A stretch of 64,000 bases of DNA, from assembly GCF_002776695.1 (NCBI RefSeq), contig NZ_LFJC01000003.1, positions 7,428,902 through 7,492,901 of the forward strand. Reading direction: 5' to 3'. Position 1 is the stretch's first letter, and every line of letters begins with the position of its first letter. The notes beneath the pieces are model-generated. The model was given only the letters and a program-made list of their open reading frames with translations, was not told the DNA's origin and searched no databases. This document shows, piece by piece, positions 26,847 to 35,988 of the stretch. A program made the translations under genes and the position numbers. The DNA is from Bradyrhizobium nitroreducens (GTDB lineage Bacteria > Pseudomonadota > Alphaproteobacteria > Rhizobiales > Xanthobacteraceae).

Positions 26847-27508
26847 GCTCTCGACTGCTACAGAATTTCAAGGGCGGCCGCGCCATCGTCGTGACGCGGC
26901 GAGGCGGTTGGGAGAGCACGCTGGAAACGACCCTCGCCAAGCTCGGCGTCTCCACCGAATATCCTGAGATCATCGACGGCCGCGCGCAGATTGAGACTGC
27001 GAGCCTCCAGGCCGATCGCGACATCCTGTTCGTCGACGGCGATCTCGAAGGCGCCGTCTCCATCGAGGTCCATCCGGCCTCGCGGTTGCCGCCGGTACCG
27101 GTGATCGGCCTCGTCGGCGTCGAGGCGCCGAGCCGGCTGAAGGCGCTGGTCAATCTCGGTGCGACCTCGTTCCTGCGCAAGCCGGTGCATGGCGGCGCGG
27201 TCTATACCTCTCTGTTCATGGGCATCAACCAGTTCCTGCTGCGCGCCGAAATGAACGAGCGCCTGCAGGACCTCGAGGAACGCCGCCGCGGCCGCCGCGC
27301 GGTGATCCGGGCCGTGATCCTGCTGATGCAGCAGGGCGGCCTCGACGAGGAGAGTGCCTATTCCCAGCTCCGTCGCGAAAGCATGCGCGCGCGGCAAAAC
27401 ATGGAACTCTACTGCGAGGAGTTTCTGAGCAAGCGGGCGAAGCCGCCCGACACGACCGGCCGCACGACCGGCATCATGCTGCAAGGCGGCAACAAGCAAG
27501 CCATCTAG
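26843..27508 (+). CDS. amiR: AmiR-like ANTAR-domain transcription antiterminator
   Basis: 221 residues: an N-terminal pseudo-receiver domain (about 10-130, including DILFVDGDLEGAVSIEV and GATSFLRKPV) followed by a coiled-coil and a C-terminal ANTAR RNA-binding domain (about 145-200, RAVIRAVILLMQQGGLDEES then AYSQLRRESMRAR). The phosphoacceptor context of true response regulators is not evident, as in AmiR, which is controlled by AmiC rather than by phosphorylation. It probably prevents termination at the hairpin at 25635-25669. Overlaps amiC by ATGA. Confidence 0.88.
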   Translation: MSSRLLQNFKGGRAIVVTRRGGWESTLETTLAKLGVSTEYPEIIDGRAQIETASLQADRDILFVDGDLEGAVSIEVHPASRLPPVPVIGLVGVEAPSRLKALVNLGATSFLRKPVHGGAVYTSLFMGINQFLLRAEMNERLQDLEERRRGRRAVIRAVILLMQQGGLDEESAYSQLRRESMRARQNMELYCEEFLSKRAKPPDTTGRTTGIMLQGGNKQAI

Positions 27509-27518
27509 GAGAAGCAAA

Positions 27519-28766
27519 ATGAGCAAGTCTGTATTGCGGGGGCTGCGCGCCGCAGCCCTCACGGGGACGCTTGTCCTCGGATCACCCCTACAATCGGCGC
27601 TCGCGGCGGAGAACCCGATCAAGCTCGGCGTGCTGGAGGATCAGTCCGGCGATTTCGCCGCGGCCACGATCGGCAAGGTTCACGCCATCCAGCTTGCCGC
27701 CGACGAGATCAACAAAGCCGGCGGCATCATGGGCCGGCCGCTCGAACTCGTTCCCTACGACACGCAGTCCGACAACACCCGCTACCAGGAGTTCATGCGC
27801 CGTGTGCTCCAGCGCGACAAGGTCGACGTCGTGTTCGCGGGCTTCTCGTCGGCCTCGCGCGAGGCCTATCGGCCGATCGTCGACCAGTTCAACGGCTTCG
27901 CCTTCTACAACAATCAGTACGAAGGCGGCGTCTGCGACGGCCACATGATCGTCACCGGCGCCGTGCCGGAGCAGCAGTTCTCCACGCTCATTCCGTACAT
28001 GATGGAGAAGTACGGCAAGAATGTCTACACGCTCGCCGCCGATTACAATTTCGGTCAGATCTCGGCGGAATGGGTGCGCAAGATCGTCAAGGAGAACGGC
28101 GGCAAGATGGCCGGCGAGGAGTTCATCCCGCTCGGCGTGTCGCAGTTCTCGCAGAGCATCCAGAACATCCAGAAGGCCAAGCCGGACTTCGTGGTCACAC
28201 TGCTGGTCGGCACCGCGCAGGCTTCCTATTACGAGCAGGCGGCGTCCGCCAACGTCAACCTGCCGATGGCGTCCTCGGTCAACGTCGGCCAGGGCTACGA
28301 GCACAAGCGCTTCAAGCCGCCGAGCCTGAAGGATATGTACGTTACCACCAACTACATCGAGGAAATCGACTCGCCGAAGAGCAAGGAGTTCTACGCCAAG
28401 TTCAAGGCGAAATTCCCGAGCGAGCCCTATGTCAACCAGGAGGCGGAGAACTCCTACCTCGCCGTCTATCTCTACAAGCAGATGGTGGAGCGGGCGAAGT
28501 CGACCAAGCGTGAGGATATCCGCAAGGTGATCGCGCTGGGCGACGTCTGCATGGACGCGCCTGAGGGCAAGGTCTGCATCGATCCGAAGAGCCAGCACAT
28601 GTCGCACACCATCTATCTCGCCAAGGTCGGCGCCGATCATGCGATCTCCTTCCCGAAGACCTGGGAGGACATCAAGCCGTACTGGCTGGGTGAAGCCGGC
28701 TGCGACCTCACCAAGAAGGATCCGATGGCTCAGTACACGCCGTCGAACCCGCCGCCGAAACCCTGA
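27519..28766 (+). CDS. Short-chain amide/urea ABC transporter substrate-binding protein (FmdD/UrtA-like)
   Basis: Periplasmic binding protein of 415 residues with a Sec signal (about 1-28, ending SALAA). The mature part, IKLGVLEDQSGDFAAATIG, NNQYEGGVCDGHMIVTGAVP and NYIEEIDSPKSKEFYAKF, follows the FmdD/UrtA pattern. AGGAGA precedes ATG 27519. It follows amiR by ten bases and precedes two permeases and two ATPases. Together with the formamidase downstream this points to formamide, acetamide or urea-like ligands, as for FmdDEF of Methylophilus. Confidence 0.9.
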   Translation: MSKSVLRGLRAAALTGTLVLGSPLQSALAAENPIKLGVLEDQSGDFAAATIGKVHAIQLAADEINKAGGIMGRPLELVPYDTQSDNTRYQEFMRRVLQRDKVDVVFAGFSSASREAYRPIVDQFNGFAFYNNQYEGGVCDGHMIVTGAVPEQQFSTLIPYMMEKYGKNVYTLAADYNFGQISAEWVRKIVKENGGKMAGEEFIPLGVSQFSQSIQNIQKAKPDFVVTLLVGTAQASYYEQAASANVNLPMASSVNVGQGYEHKRFKPPSLKDMYVTTNYIEEIDSPKSKEFYAKFKAKFPSEPYVNQEAENSYLAVYLYKQMVERAKSTKREDIRKVIALGDVCMDAPEGKVCIDPKSQHMSHTIYLAKVGADHAISFPKTWEDIKPYWLGEAGCDLTKKDPMAQYTPSNPPPKP

Positions 28767-28880
28767 CCCGGCGGCCGATCGCTCCGGCCCTCCGGGCACG
28801 TCCCGGCGTTGCCGGCGGGCCGGGGCGATCACGGACATCTGCGACGGTGACGTCGCGTCTTGCGACAGACTGGTTGGTTC

Positions 28881-29753
28881 ATGGACATCGCGACCCACGT
28901 CTTTTCGGCACTCTATCAATTCGGCGACGCCTTCGCGTTCCTGGTGCTCTCGGCCTGCGGACTCGCGGTGATCTTCGGCATGATGGGCGTCATCAATCTC
29001 GCCCATGGCGAGTTCATCATGTGCGGAGCGTACGTCACTGCGGCAACCGTGCATGCGGGCCTGCCGCTGCCGCTCGGGATCGTCGCCGGCACGATCGTGT
29101 CCGCCTTGGTGGGCGTTCTGGTGGAGCTTGCGGTGATCCGCCATCTCTACGACCGTCCGCTCGACACCATCGTCGCCACCTGGGGCCTCAGCCTGATCGC
29201 GACGCAGGGCACCCTGATCATGGTGGGCTCGACCATGGCGGGCGTCGGCACGCCGTTCGGCAGCTTTCAGGTCGGCGACTACTCCTATTCGATCTATCGC
29301 ATCGTGCTGTTCTGTGCCGCGCTCGGCGTGCTGGCTGGCCTCTATGCGCTGTTCAACTGGACCCGCTTCGGCGTGCTGGCGCGCGCCACCATCCAGGTGC
29401 CGCATATGGCGGCTGCGCTCGGCGTCGATACGCGCCTGGTCTACAGCCTCACCTTCGCCTGCGGCGCGGGGCTCGCCGGGCTTGCCGGCGGGCTCTACGC
29501 GCCGACCATGACGCTCGTGCCGACCATGGGGGCGACCTTCATCATGGAGGCCTTCGTCACCGTGGTGATCGGCGGCGCAGACGTCTTCCTTGGCACCGCG
29601 CCCGCCGGCGCTGTGCTGGCGGTGGTGAAATCGGTGATGACGTCGTGGCAGGGGCAGCTGTTCGGCCAGATCGGCCTGCTGGTTGCCGTCATCATCGTGG
29701 TCCGGGTTCTGCCGAAAGGCATCTCCGGCTTCGTGCTGCGCGAGCGGACCTGA
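28881..29753 (+). CDS. Amide-type ABC transporter permease, LivH/UrtB family
   Basis: Inner-membrane permease, 290 residues with about eight membrane segments. GLAVIFGMMGVINLAHGEFI near residue 30 and VVIGGADVFLGTAPAGA near 235 are LivH/UrtB hallmarks. ATG 28881 is preferred; TTG 28860 is in frame seven codons earlier. A 114-base gap separates it from the binding-protein gene. Confidence 0.88.
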   Translation: MDIATHVFSALYQFGDAFAFLVLSACGLAVIFGMMGVINLAHGEFIMCGAYVTAATVHAGLPLPLGIVAGTIVSALVGVLVELAVIRHLYDRPLDTIVATWGLSLIATQGTLIMVGSTMAGVGTPFGSFQVGDYSYSIYRIVLFCAALGVLAGLYALFNWTRFGVLARATIQVPHMAAALGVDTRLVYSLTFACGAGLAGLAGGLYAPTMTLVPTMGATFIMEAFVTVVIGGADVFLGTAPAGAVLAVVKSVMTSWQGQLFGQIGLLVAVIIVVRVLPKGISGFVLRERT

Positions 29754-29768
29754 CGGAGTGATGGCGTC

Positions 29769-30833
29769 GTGACCGGTTTCTTCTCGTTGTTTCGCCGTCT
29801 CGAAGGCCCGCAGACCGTCGGTCGCGGTCGGGCTTTCTGGGGCCTGTTTGCGATCGTGCTCGCGGTCGCGCTCGCCTATCCACTATTCAGCGACGGCTAT
29901 ACCGTCGGTAACACCGTGTATTTCTTCGTCTGGGTCTTCATCGCGCTCAGCTTGTGCCTGATCTGGGGCTACGGCGGCTCGCTGTCCTTCGGGCAGACTG
30001 CGTTCTTCGGCATCGCGGGCTATGGCTACGGTGTCCTGACGCTCAATTTCGGCGCGGCCTATGGCTTTACGCTGGTTGCGTTTGTCGCGGCGGTCGCGAT
30101 CGCCGCGCTGTTCGCGGTCCTGCTCGGCTATTTCATGTTCTTCGGCCGGATCGCCGGCGTCTTCCTCGGCATCGTCACGCTCGCCGTGACGTTGATGCTG
30201 GAGCGCTTCATGGCGCAGACCGCGGGCCCTGAATGGCACATCGGAGCTGCGCGCCTCAACGGCTTCAACGGCATGAGCGCGATGCCGCCGCTCACCATCC
30301 CGTGGCCGGGCGAACCGATCGTGCTGTTCGCCGATGTCGGGCTCTACTATTTCGTGCTGGGCCTCCTGGTCTTTGTCTATCTCGCCTTGCGCATCCTGAT
30401 GAACTCGTCGTTCGGCAACGTCATCGTCGCGATCCGCGAGAACCCGGAACGCGCGGAAATGCTGGGCTACGACGTGCGCAAGTACCAGCTCATCACCTTC
30501 GTCATCGGCGCCGCGCTCGCCGGCATATCCGGCGTGCTCTACACCGCGTGGGGCCAGTACATCACGCCGTCGAGCATGGGCATGACGGCGGCCGCGTTGC
30601 CGCTGATCTGGGTCGCCGTCGGCGGCCGCAGCGACCTGACCTCGACCGTGGTCGGCACGCTGGTGGTGCTTGCCGCGTTCCAGGCGCTCACGATCTACGG
30701 CAGCCAGTACGCGCTCGTCTTCATGGGCGTGCTGCTGGTGTTGACTGTCCTCATCGCCCCGAATGGTCTCGTGCTCGGCGCCATGAACTGGCTCGGGCGG
30801 CTCGCCGCGCGCCTGACGCAGAGGGCCGGCTGA
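29769..30833 (+). CDS. Amide-type ABC transporter permease, LivM/UrtC family
   Basis: Inner-membrane permease of 354 residues, about ten membrane segments, with LIWGYGGSLSFGQTAFFGIA near residue 62 and IRENPERAEMLGYDVRKYQL near 225, both LivM/UrtC marks. Starts at GTG 29769; the nearby ATG 29761 is closed by a stop. Its stop overlaps the next ATPase start (TGATG). Confidence 0.88.
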   Translation: MTGFFSLFRRLEGPQTVGRGRAFWGLFAIVLAVALAYPLFSDGYTVGNTVYFFVWVFIALSLCLIWGYGGSLSFGQTAFFGIAGYGYGVLTLNFGAAYGFTLVAFVAAVAIAALFAVLLGYFMFFGRIAGVFLGIVTLAVTLMLERFMAQTAGPEWHIGAARLNGFNGMSAMPPLTIPWPGEPIVLFADVGLYYFVLGLLVFVYLALRILMNSSFGNVIVAIRENPERAEMLGYDVRKYQLITFVIGAALAGISGVLYTAWGQYITPSSMGMTAAALPLIWVAVGGRSDLTSTVVGTLVVLAAFQALTIYGSQYALVFMGVLLVLTVLIAPNGLVLGAMNWLGRLAARLTQRAG

Positions 30834-31549
30834 TGTCGTTGCTCGAGCTTCGCAAGCTGAACAAGCACTTTGGCGGCCTGCACGTCACCAATGCGGTCGA
30901 TCTCACGCTCGAGCCGGGCGAGATCCATTGCCTGATCGGCCCGAACGGCGCCGGCAAGAGCACGCTGTTCCGGCTGATCCTCGGCGAGCATCATCCCGGC
31001 AGCGGCGAGATTCTCTTCGCCGGGGAGAACATCACGGCGCTGAAATCCTTTGCGCGGATTCATCGTGGCCTGTCGGTCAAGTTCCAGGTCCCGGGCGTCT
31101 TCAAGGGCCTGTCCGTTCGCCAGAACCTCGAGATCGCCTTGCAGAGCCGGCATCGCGGCGCCGAGCTCGAGGCCGAGATCGGCCGTCTGCTCGGCTTCCT
31201 TGGTTTGGAATCCGAGCAGGCGCAAACGGCCGGAAATCTCAGCCATGGCCAGAAGCAATGGCTGGAGATCGGCATGGCGATCAGCCTGAAGCCGCGCCTC
31301 CTGCTGCTGGACGAGCCGACCGCCGGCATGTCGCCGGAGGAGACCCGCATGACCGGCGAGATGGTGCAGCGGCTCAATGCCGACGGCATGACCGTGCTAG
31401 CGATCGAGCACGACATGGCGTTCGTGCGCCAGGTCGCCCAGCGCGTCACCGTGCTGCATCTCGGCCAGGTCTTTGCGCAGGGCTCGATCGACGAGATCGT
31501 AGCCGACGAGCGCGTGGCGGCGATCTATCTGGGGCAGGCCCATGCTTGA
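30833..31549 (+). CDS. Amide-type ABC transporter ATPase, LivG/UrtD family
   Basis: 238 residues. Walker A GPNGAGKST (about 36-44), signature LSHGQKQWLEIGMA, Walker B LLLLDEPTAGMSPEE and the H-loop in LAIEHDMAFV. ATG 30833 shares its A with the TGA of the upstream permease, fixing the start. One of the two ATPases driving the amide importer. Confidence 0.92.
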   Translation: MSLLELRKLNKHFGGLHVTNAVDLTLEPGEIHCLIGPNGAGKSTLFRLILGEHHPGSGEILFAGENITALKSFARIHRGLSVKFQVPGVFKGLSVRQNLEIALQSRHRGAELEAEIGRLLGFLGLESEQAQTAGNLSHGQKQWLEIGMAISLKPRLLLLDEPTAGMSPEETRMTGEMVQRLNADGMTVLAIEHDMAFVRQVAQRVTVLHLGQVFAQGSIDEIVADERVAAIYLGQAHA

Positions 31550-32270
31550 TATGCCGCGCAAGGAAGTCATCCTCTCGACGTTGGCTCTGCGGGCCGGCTA
31601 TGGCGGCAAGCCGGTGCTCCAGGGGCTCGAGATCGAGGTGCGGGAGGGCGAGATCGTCGCCGTCATCGGGCGCAATGGCGTCGGCAAGTCGACGCTGATG
31701 AAGAGCCTGATCGGTCTGGTGCCGGCCATGAGCGGCTCGATCGTCTATCGCGGCGAGGCCGTGGAATCCCTGCCGGCGCACAAGCGAGCGCGCCTCGGCA
31801 TGGGCTATGTCCCGCAGGGACGCGACGTGTTTCCGCGCCTGACCGTCGGCGAGAATGTCGCGGTCGGCGCCGCGATCAAGGGCGGCGGCATTCCCGAGGC
31901 GGGGCGGCGCAAGATCGTCGCGGCGTTTCCCATTCTCGAAGAGCGCTGGCATCAGCGGGCCGGCACGATGTCCGGCGGCCAGCAGCAACAACTCGCGATC
32001 GGACGGGTCCTGATTGCCGATCCGAACCTGATCCTGCTCGACGAACCCTCAGAAGGTATCCAGCCCAACATCGTCCAGGACATCGCACGCAACATGGTCG
32101 AGCTCAACCGCAGGACCGGGGTGACCATCATCCTGGTCGAACAGAACCTCGACATGATCCGCGCCATGGCGCAGCGCTGCTACGTCATGGACAAGGGGCG
32201 CATCGTCGCAAGTCTCGACCGCTCTGCGCTCGACGACGAGGCGGAGATGCGCCGCCATCTGGCAGTCTAA
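31542..32270 (+). CDS. Amide-type ABC transporter ATPase, LivF/UrtE family
   Basis: 242 residues. Walker A GRNGVGKST near 42, LivF-type segment MGYVPQGRDVFPRLTVGENV near 85, signature MSGGQQQQLAIGR and Walker B LILLDEPSEGIQPN. It overlaps the previous ATPase by eight bases; ATG 31551 is an alternative start. Completes the five-gene importer. Confidence 0.92.
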   Translation: MLDMPRKEVILSTLALRAGYGGKPVLQGLEIEVREGEIVAVIGRNGVGKSTLMKSLIGLVPAMSGSIVYRGEAVESLPAHKRARLGMGYVPQGRDVFPRLTVGENVAVGAAIKGGGIPEAGRRKIVAAFPILEERWHQRAGTMSGGQQQQLAIGRVLIADPNLILLDEPSEGIQPNIVQDIARNMVELNRRTGVTIILVEQNLDMIRAMAQRCYVMDKGRIVASLDRSALDDEAEMRRHLAV

Positions 32271-32299
32271 GAAACGACGCTCAACCAAGGAGAACAGCA

Positions 32300-33289
32300 A
32301 TGGCCTGGCAGAACGAGTCGATCATGGCGCGCAAAGGCGTCGCCAAGGGCGAGCGCGGCAAGGAATACACGATCACCGAAAGCGAGCAGGGCAAGTATCA
32401 CTATGTGTACGGGCCTTACGTGAATCCGGTGCTGACCGTCGATCCCGGCGCGGTCGTCTCTGCCGAGACGCACGATGCGTTCGAGGGCGCCATCAAGCAC
32501 GAAACCGACAGTCCGTCGAAGATCCTCAACTTCCCGTTCCTCAATCCGCAGAACGGGCCAATCCATGTCAATGGCGCGGAGAAGGGTGACGTGCTCGCGG
32601 TCTACATCGAGAGCATCGTGCCGCGCGGGCCGCAGCCGCGCGGCACCACCGTGATCATGCCGGAGTTCGGCGGCCTGGTCAGCACCGGAAACACGGCGCT
32701 GCTCAATCCGGCGCTGCCGGAGCGCGTCAAGAAGCTCGAGATCGACGCCCAGACCGGCACCAAATGGAACGACAAGATCACGCTGCCCTATGAGCCCTTC
32801 ATCGGCACCATCGGGACCTCGCCGGAGATCGAGGCGATCTCTTCGCTCGTTCCCGATTACTACGGCGGCAACATGGACCTGCCGGACGTCGGCGTCGGCG
32901 CCGTCATCTACCTGCCGGTCAACACCACGGGCGCGCTGCTGTATCTCGGCGACTGTCATGCGGCGCAAGGTGACGGCGAGCTCTGCGGCGTCGCCATCGA
33001 GCATCCGACCATGACCACGGTGCAGATCGACCTGATCAAGAACTGGACCATCGCCTGGCCGCGGCTGGAAACGAAGGACTTCATCATGACCATCGGCTCG
33101 GCGCGGCCGATGGAGGATGCCGCCCGCATCGCCTACCGCGAGCTCTGCCGCTGGATGGCGGCCGATTACGGTTTTGAGGAGATCGACGCCTACATGCTCT
33201 TGACCCAGGCCGGACGCATCCGCCTCGGCAACATGGTCGATCCCAAATACACGCTCGGCGCCTCCATCAAGAAATCCTATCTCGTCTGA
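32300..33289 (+). CDS. Acetamidase/formamidase family protein (FmdA_AmdA)
   Basis: Cytosolic amide hydrolase of 329 residues. Family features include AVVSAETHDAFEG near 51, NGPIHVNGAEKGDVLAVYIE near 88, GGNMDLPDVGVGAVIYLPVN near 190, LYLGDCHAAQGDGELCGVAI near 215 and TIGSARPMEDAARIAYREL. It lies 29 bases behind the importer ATPases, so it likely releases ammonia from formamide, acetamide or a similar imported amide. The genome segment holds a second paralogue at 50717. Confidence 0.92.
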   Translation: MAWQNESIMARKGVAKGERGKEYTITESEQGKYHYVYGPYVNPVLTVDPGAVVSAETHDAFEGAIKHETDSPSKILNFPFLNPQNGPIHVNGAEKGDVLAVYIESIVPRGPQPRGTTVIMPEFGGLVSTGNTALLNPALPERVKKLEIDAQTGTKWNDKITLPYEPFIGTIGTSPEIEAISSLVPDYYGGNMDLPDVGVGAVIYLPVNTTGALLYLGDCHAAQGDGELCGVAIEHPTMTTVQIDLIKNWTIAWPRLETKDFIMTIGSARPMEDAARIAYRELCRWMAADYGFEEIDAYMLLTQAGRIRLGNMVDPKYTLGASIKKSYLV

Positions 33290-33302
33290 GGCCGGCCGGA
33301 TC

Positions 33303-35042
33303 ATGTCCACCAAGCACAAGGTCGCCGCCGTCCAGTTCGAGCCGACCATGTTCGAAAAGGAGCGCAACATCGCGCGCCTGCTCGAACTCTGCGAGCAGGC
33401 GGCGGAGGCCGGTGCAGAGCTGATCGTCACGCCGGAGATGGGAACGACCGGTTATTGCTGGTTCGACCGGGCCGAGGTCGCACCGTTCGTCGAGGCCATT
33501 CCGGGGCCGACCACGAGCCGCTTTGCGGCGCTGGCGCGCAAGCATGACTGCTACATCGTGGTCGGGATGCCTGAAGTCGATGAGGACGGCATCTACTTCA
33601 ACACGGCCGTCCTGATCGGGCCCGACGGTATCGTCGGCCGCCACCGCAAGACGCATCCCTATATCTCCGAGCCGAAATGGGCGGCGGCGGGCGACCTGCA
33701 CAACCAGGTGTTCGAGACGCCGATCGGGCGGATCGCGCTGCTGATCTGCATGGACATCCATTTCGTCGAAACCGCGCGGTTGATGGCGCTCGGCGGCGCG
33801 GACGTCATCTGCCACATCTCGAACTGGCTGGCCGAGCGCACGCCGGCGCCATACTGGATCAGCCGCGCCTTCGAAAACAGCTGCTACGTCCTCGAGAGCA
33901 ACCGCTGGGGGCTCGAGCGCACCGTGCAGTTCAGCGGCGGCAGCTGTGTCATCGCGCCGGACGGGCAGGTGATCGCCGTGCGCGACAGGGGCGACGGTGT
34001 GCTGCTGTCGGAGATCGACCTCGACGCCGCGCGGTCGCGCCGCGTGCTTGGCGAGACCGTGTTTGCGCAGCGGCGCCCGGAGCTCTATCCGGAGCTGCTG
34101 AGCGATACGTTCAGCTGGAACCCACGCGACTTCTTCGGTCTCTACGGCCATGAGCCGTGGCCGCCCGGTAAGACATCGCGGGTCAGCGTCGCGCAATTTG
34201 CGCCGGGCGACGACATCGACCAGAATCTCGCGGAGATCGCGGCGCTCGCGCGCAAGGCCAGCGCCGAAGGCGCGGATCTCGTCGTGTTCCCCGAGCTCGC
34301 GGTAACGGGTCTTGGAGATCCCGTGACGTCAGCGCAGCCGATACCCGGTCCGGTGACCGATCGCCTGGAGGAACTCGCCGCGGAACTGGGTCTCTATCTC
34401 GTCTGCGGCCTCGCGGAGCGCGCCGGCGACACGCACTACAACAGCGCCTGCCTTGTCGCGCCGGACGGAGACATCTCGGTCTATCGCAAGACGCATCTCA
34501 CCGCTGACGAGCGAAGCTGGGCCACCGCCGGCGACGGTTGGACCGTCGTCGACACACCGATCGGCCGCATCGGGATGTTGATCGGCCACGACGCCTCGTT
34601 TCCGGAGGCGGGCCGGGTGCTGGCGCTGCGCGGCTGCGATCTCATTGCGTGCCCGGCCGCGATCAAGGGGCGCTTCAGTTCGTCGCATGCCGGCACGGAG
34701 GTGGTGCAGCCGAAACCGATTCCAACCGGTCCGGATCCGCATCACTGGCATCATTTCCGCGTCCGCGCCGGCGAAAACAACCTGTTCTTCGCCTTCGCCA
34801 ATGTCGTCGATCCCGAGCGTGGCTATCCTGGCCTGAGCGGTGTGTTCGGCCCCGATACGTTCGCGTTTCCGCGGCGTGAGGCGATCGCGGCGGGCGGCAC
34901 GGGCCTTGCTACTGTGCTTGTCGACACCACCAATCTCGACAGCGTCTATCCGACCAACGTCGTGCGGCGAAAGGATCTGGTGTCGATGCGCATGCCGCAC
35001 AGCTATCGCGGATTGGTCAAGGCAGCTGCGACCAACTACTGA
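33303..35042 (+). CDS. Tandem nitrilase-superfamily protein; second domain lacks the catalytic Cys
   Basis: 579 residues with two carbon-nitrogen hydrolase domains; single-domain members have about 260-330. Domain 1 (about 1-275) has the full triad: Glu45 in TPEMG, Lys116 in HRKTH and Cys149 in LLICMD. Domain 2 (about 293-570) keeps Glu331 (FPELA) and Lys396 (YRKTH), but the Cys position reads LIGHD, a Gly at residue 428 (codon 34584-34586). Domain 2 is therefore probably a pseudo-enzyme, structural or regulatory. Operon position suggests a role in amide or nitrile hydrolysis. Confidence 0.88.
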   Translation: MSTKHKVAAVQFEPTMFEKERNIARLLELCEQAAEAGAELIVTPEMGTTGYCWFDRAEVAPFVEAIPGPTTSRFAALARKHDCYIVVGMPEVDEDGIYFNTAVLIGPDGIVGRHRKTHPYISEPKWAAAGDLHNQVFETPIGRIALLICMDIHFVETARLMALGGADVICHISNWLAERTPAPYWISRAFENSCYVLESNRWGLERTVQFSGGSCVIAPDGQVIAVRDRGDGVLLSEIDLDAARSRRVLGETVFAQRRPELYPELLSDTFSWNPRDFFGLYGHEPWPPGKTSRVSVAQFAPGDDIDQNLAEIAALARKASAEGADLVVFPELAVTGLGDPVTSAQPIPGPVTDRLEELAAELGLYLVCGLAERAGDTHYNSACLVAPDGDISVYRKTHLTADERSWATAGDGWTVVDTPIGRIGMLIGHDASFPEAGRVLALRGCDLIACPAAIKGRFSSSHAGTEVVQPKPIPTGPDPHHWHHFRVRAGENNLFFAFANVVDPERGYPGLSGVFGPDTFAFPRREAIAAGGTGLATVLVDTTNLDSVYPTNVVRRKDLVSMRMPHSYRGLVKAAATNY

Positions 35043-35063
35043 ACCGAGAAGAGGAATCCGATC

Positions 35064-35825
35064 ATGGATCTGGGACTCAAGGGCGCCAAGGTTCTCGTCA
35101 CGGGAAGCACCAAGGGGATCGGCCGCGCGATCGCCGAGACATTTGCCACGGAGGGGGCCGACGTCGGCGTGTGCTCCCGCAATCTGGCCGAGGTCGAGAG
35201 CACGGTCGCAGCACTCAAGGCCAGGGGCGTGGCCGCCTTTGGCGGTGCGGTCGACGTCGCCGATGCGGCCGTGCTGAAGGCCTGGGTCGAAGATATGGCG
35301 GCAAAGCTCGGCGGCATCGACGTCGTCGTCGCCAATGTCAGCGCGCTTGCGATCGGGCAGGACGACGAAAGCTGGGAGAAGGAATTTTCGACCGACATGA
35401 TGGGTACGGTCCGGCTGGTGAATGCGGCCATGCCCTATCTGGAGAAGAGCGCGGCCGGCGCGATCGTCACCATATCGAGCGTCTCGGGGCGTGAGGTCGA
35501 TTTCGCCGCCGGCCCCTACGGCACCTTCAAGGCGGCGATCATCCATTACACTCAGGGGCTCGCCAATCAGCTTGCAGGGAAGGGCATCCGCGCCAATTCG
35601 GTCTCGCCGGGCAACACCTATTTCGAGGGTGGGGTTTGGAACATGATCAAGGACAACAATCCTGAGCTCTACAAGACCGCGCTGGCGCTCAATCCCATGG
35701 GACGGATGGGGACACCGCAGGAAATGGCCAACGCCGTGGTGTTTCTCGCGAGCCGCGCGGCGAGCTTCATCACCGGGACGAACCTCGTTGTCGACGGTGC
35801 ATTGACGCGCGGCGTCCAGTTCTAG
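35064..35825 (+). CDS. SDR-family oxidoreductase
   Basis: Classical SDR of 253 residues: TGSTKGIGRAIAE at 13-25, a VANVSA variant of the NNAG motif near 90, catalytic Ser in TISSVSG and Tyr-x-x-x-Lys as YGTFK near 155. C terminus ends VDGALTRGVQF. Last gene of the amide operon, 21 bases behind the nitrilase gene. It may oxidise or reduce a product of the imported amide; the substrate is not deducible. Confidence 0.9.
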   Translation: MDLGLKGAKVLVTGSTKGIGRAIAETFATEGADVGVCSRNLAEVESTVAALKARGVAAFGGAVDVADAAVLKAWVEDMAAKLGGIDVVVANVSALAIGQDDESWEKEFSTDMMGTVRLVNAAMPYLEKSAAGAIVTISSVSGREVDFAAGPYGTFKAAIIHYTQGLANQLAGKGIRANSVSPGNTYFEGGVWNMIKDNNPELYKTALALNPMGRMGTPQEMANAVVFLASRAASFITGTNLVVDGALTRGVQF

Positions 35826-35845
35826 CAAGGGGGCGACCTGGGCGT

Positions 35846-35932
35846 GCGGGATTTCGCCAGGACGCAAACTCGTTGCCGTCGACCATGTGCGTCACCGCAA
35901 GGGGCGGCCGCGATCGCGGAGGGCGTATCGAC
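35846..35932 (-). pseudogene. 3'-end fossil of an acetamidase/formamidase gene
   Basis: This stretch aligns with the 3' end of the intact gene at 50717-51655 (bases 50725-50819). TGCGGGATTTCGCCAGGACG matches with two differences and GTTGCCGTCGACCATGTGCG with one, in the same order and nearly the same spacing, and GCGATCG...GAGGG...TAT also matches. On the minus strand the remnant still reads HMVDGN where the intact protein reads QMVDGN. Small indels break the frame and nothing upstream matches, so only about 87 bases survive. Confidence 0.65.
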
Positions 35933-35988
35933 ATCCCTGCCGTAACGGGTACTGACTGCCGCGAGGGCAGCGAAGCGCTGCGCTTGGA

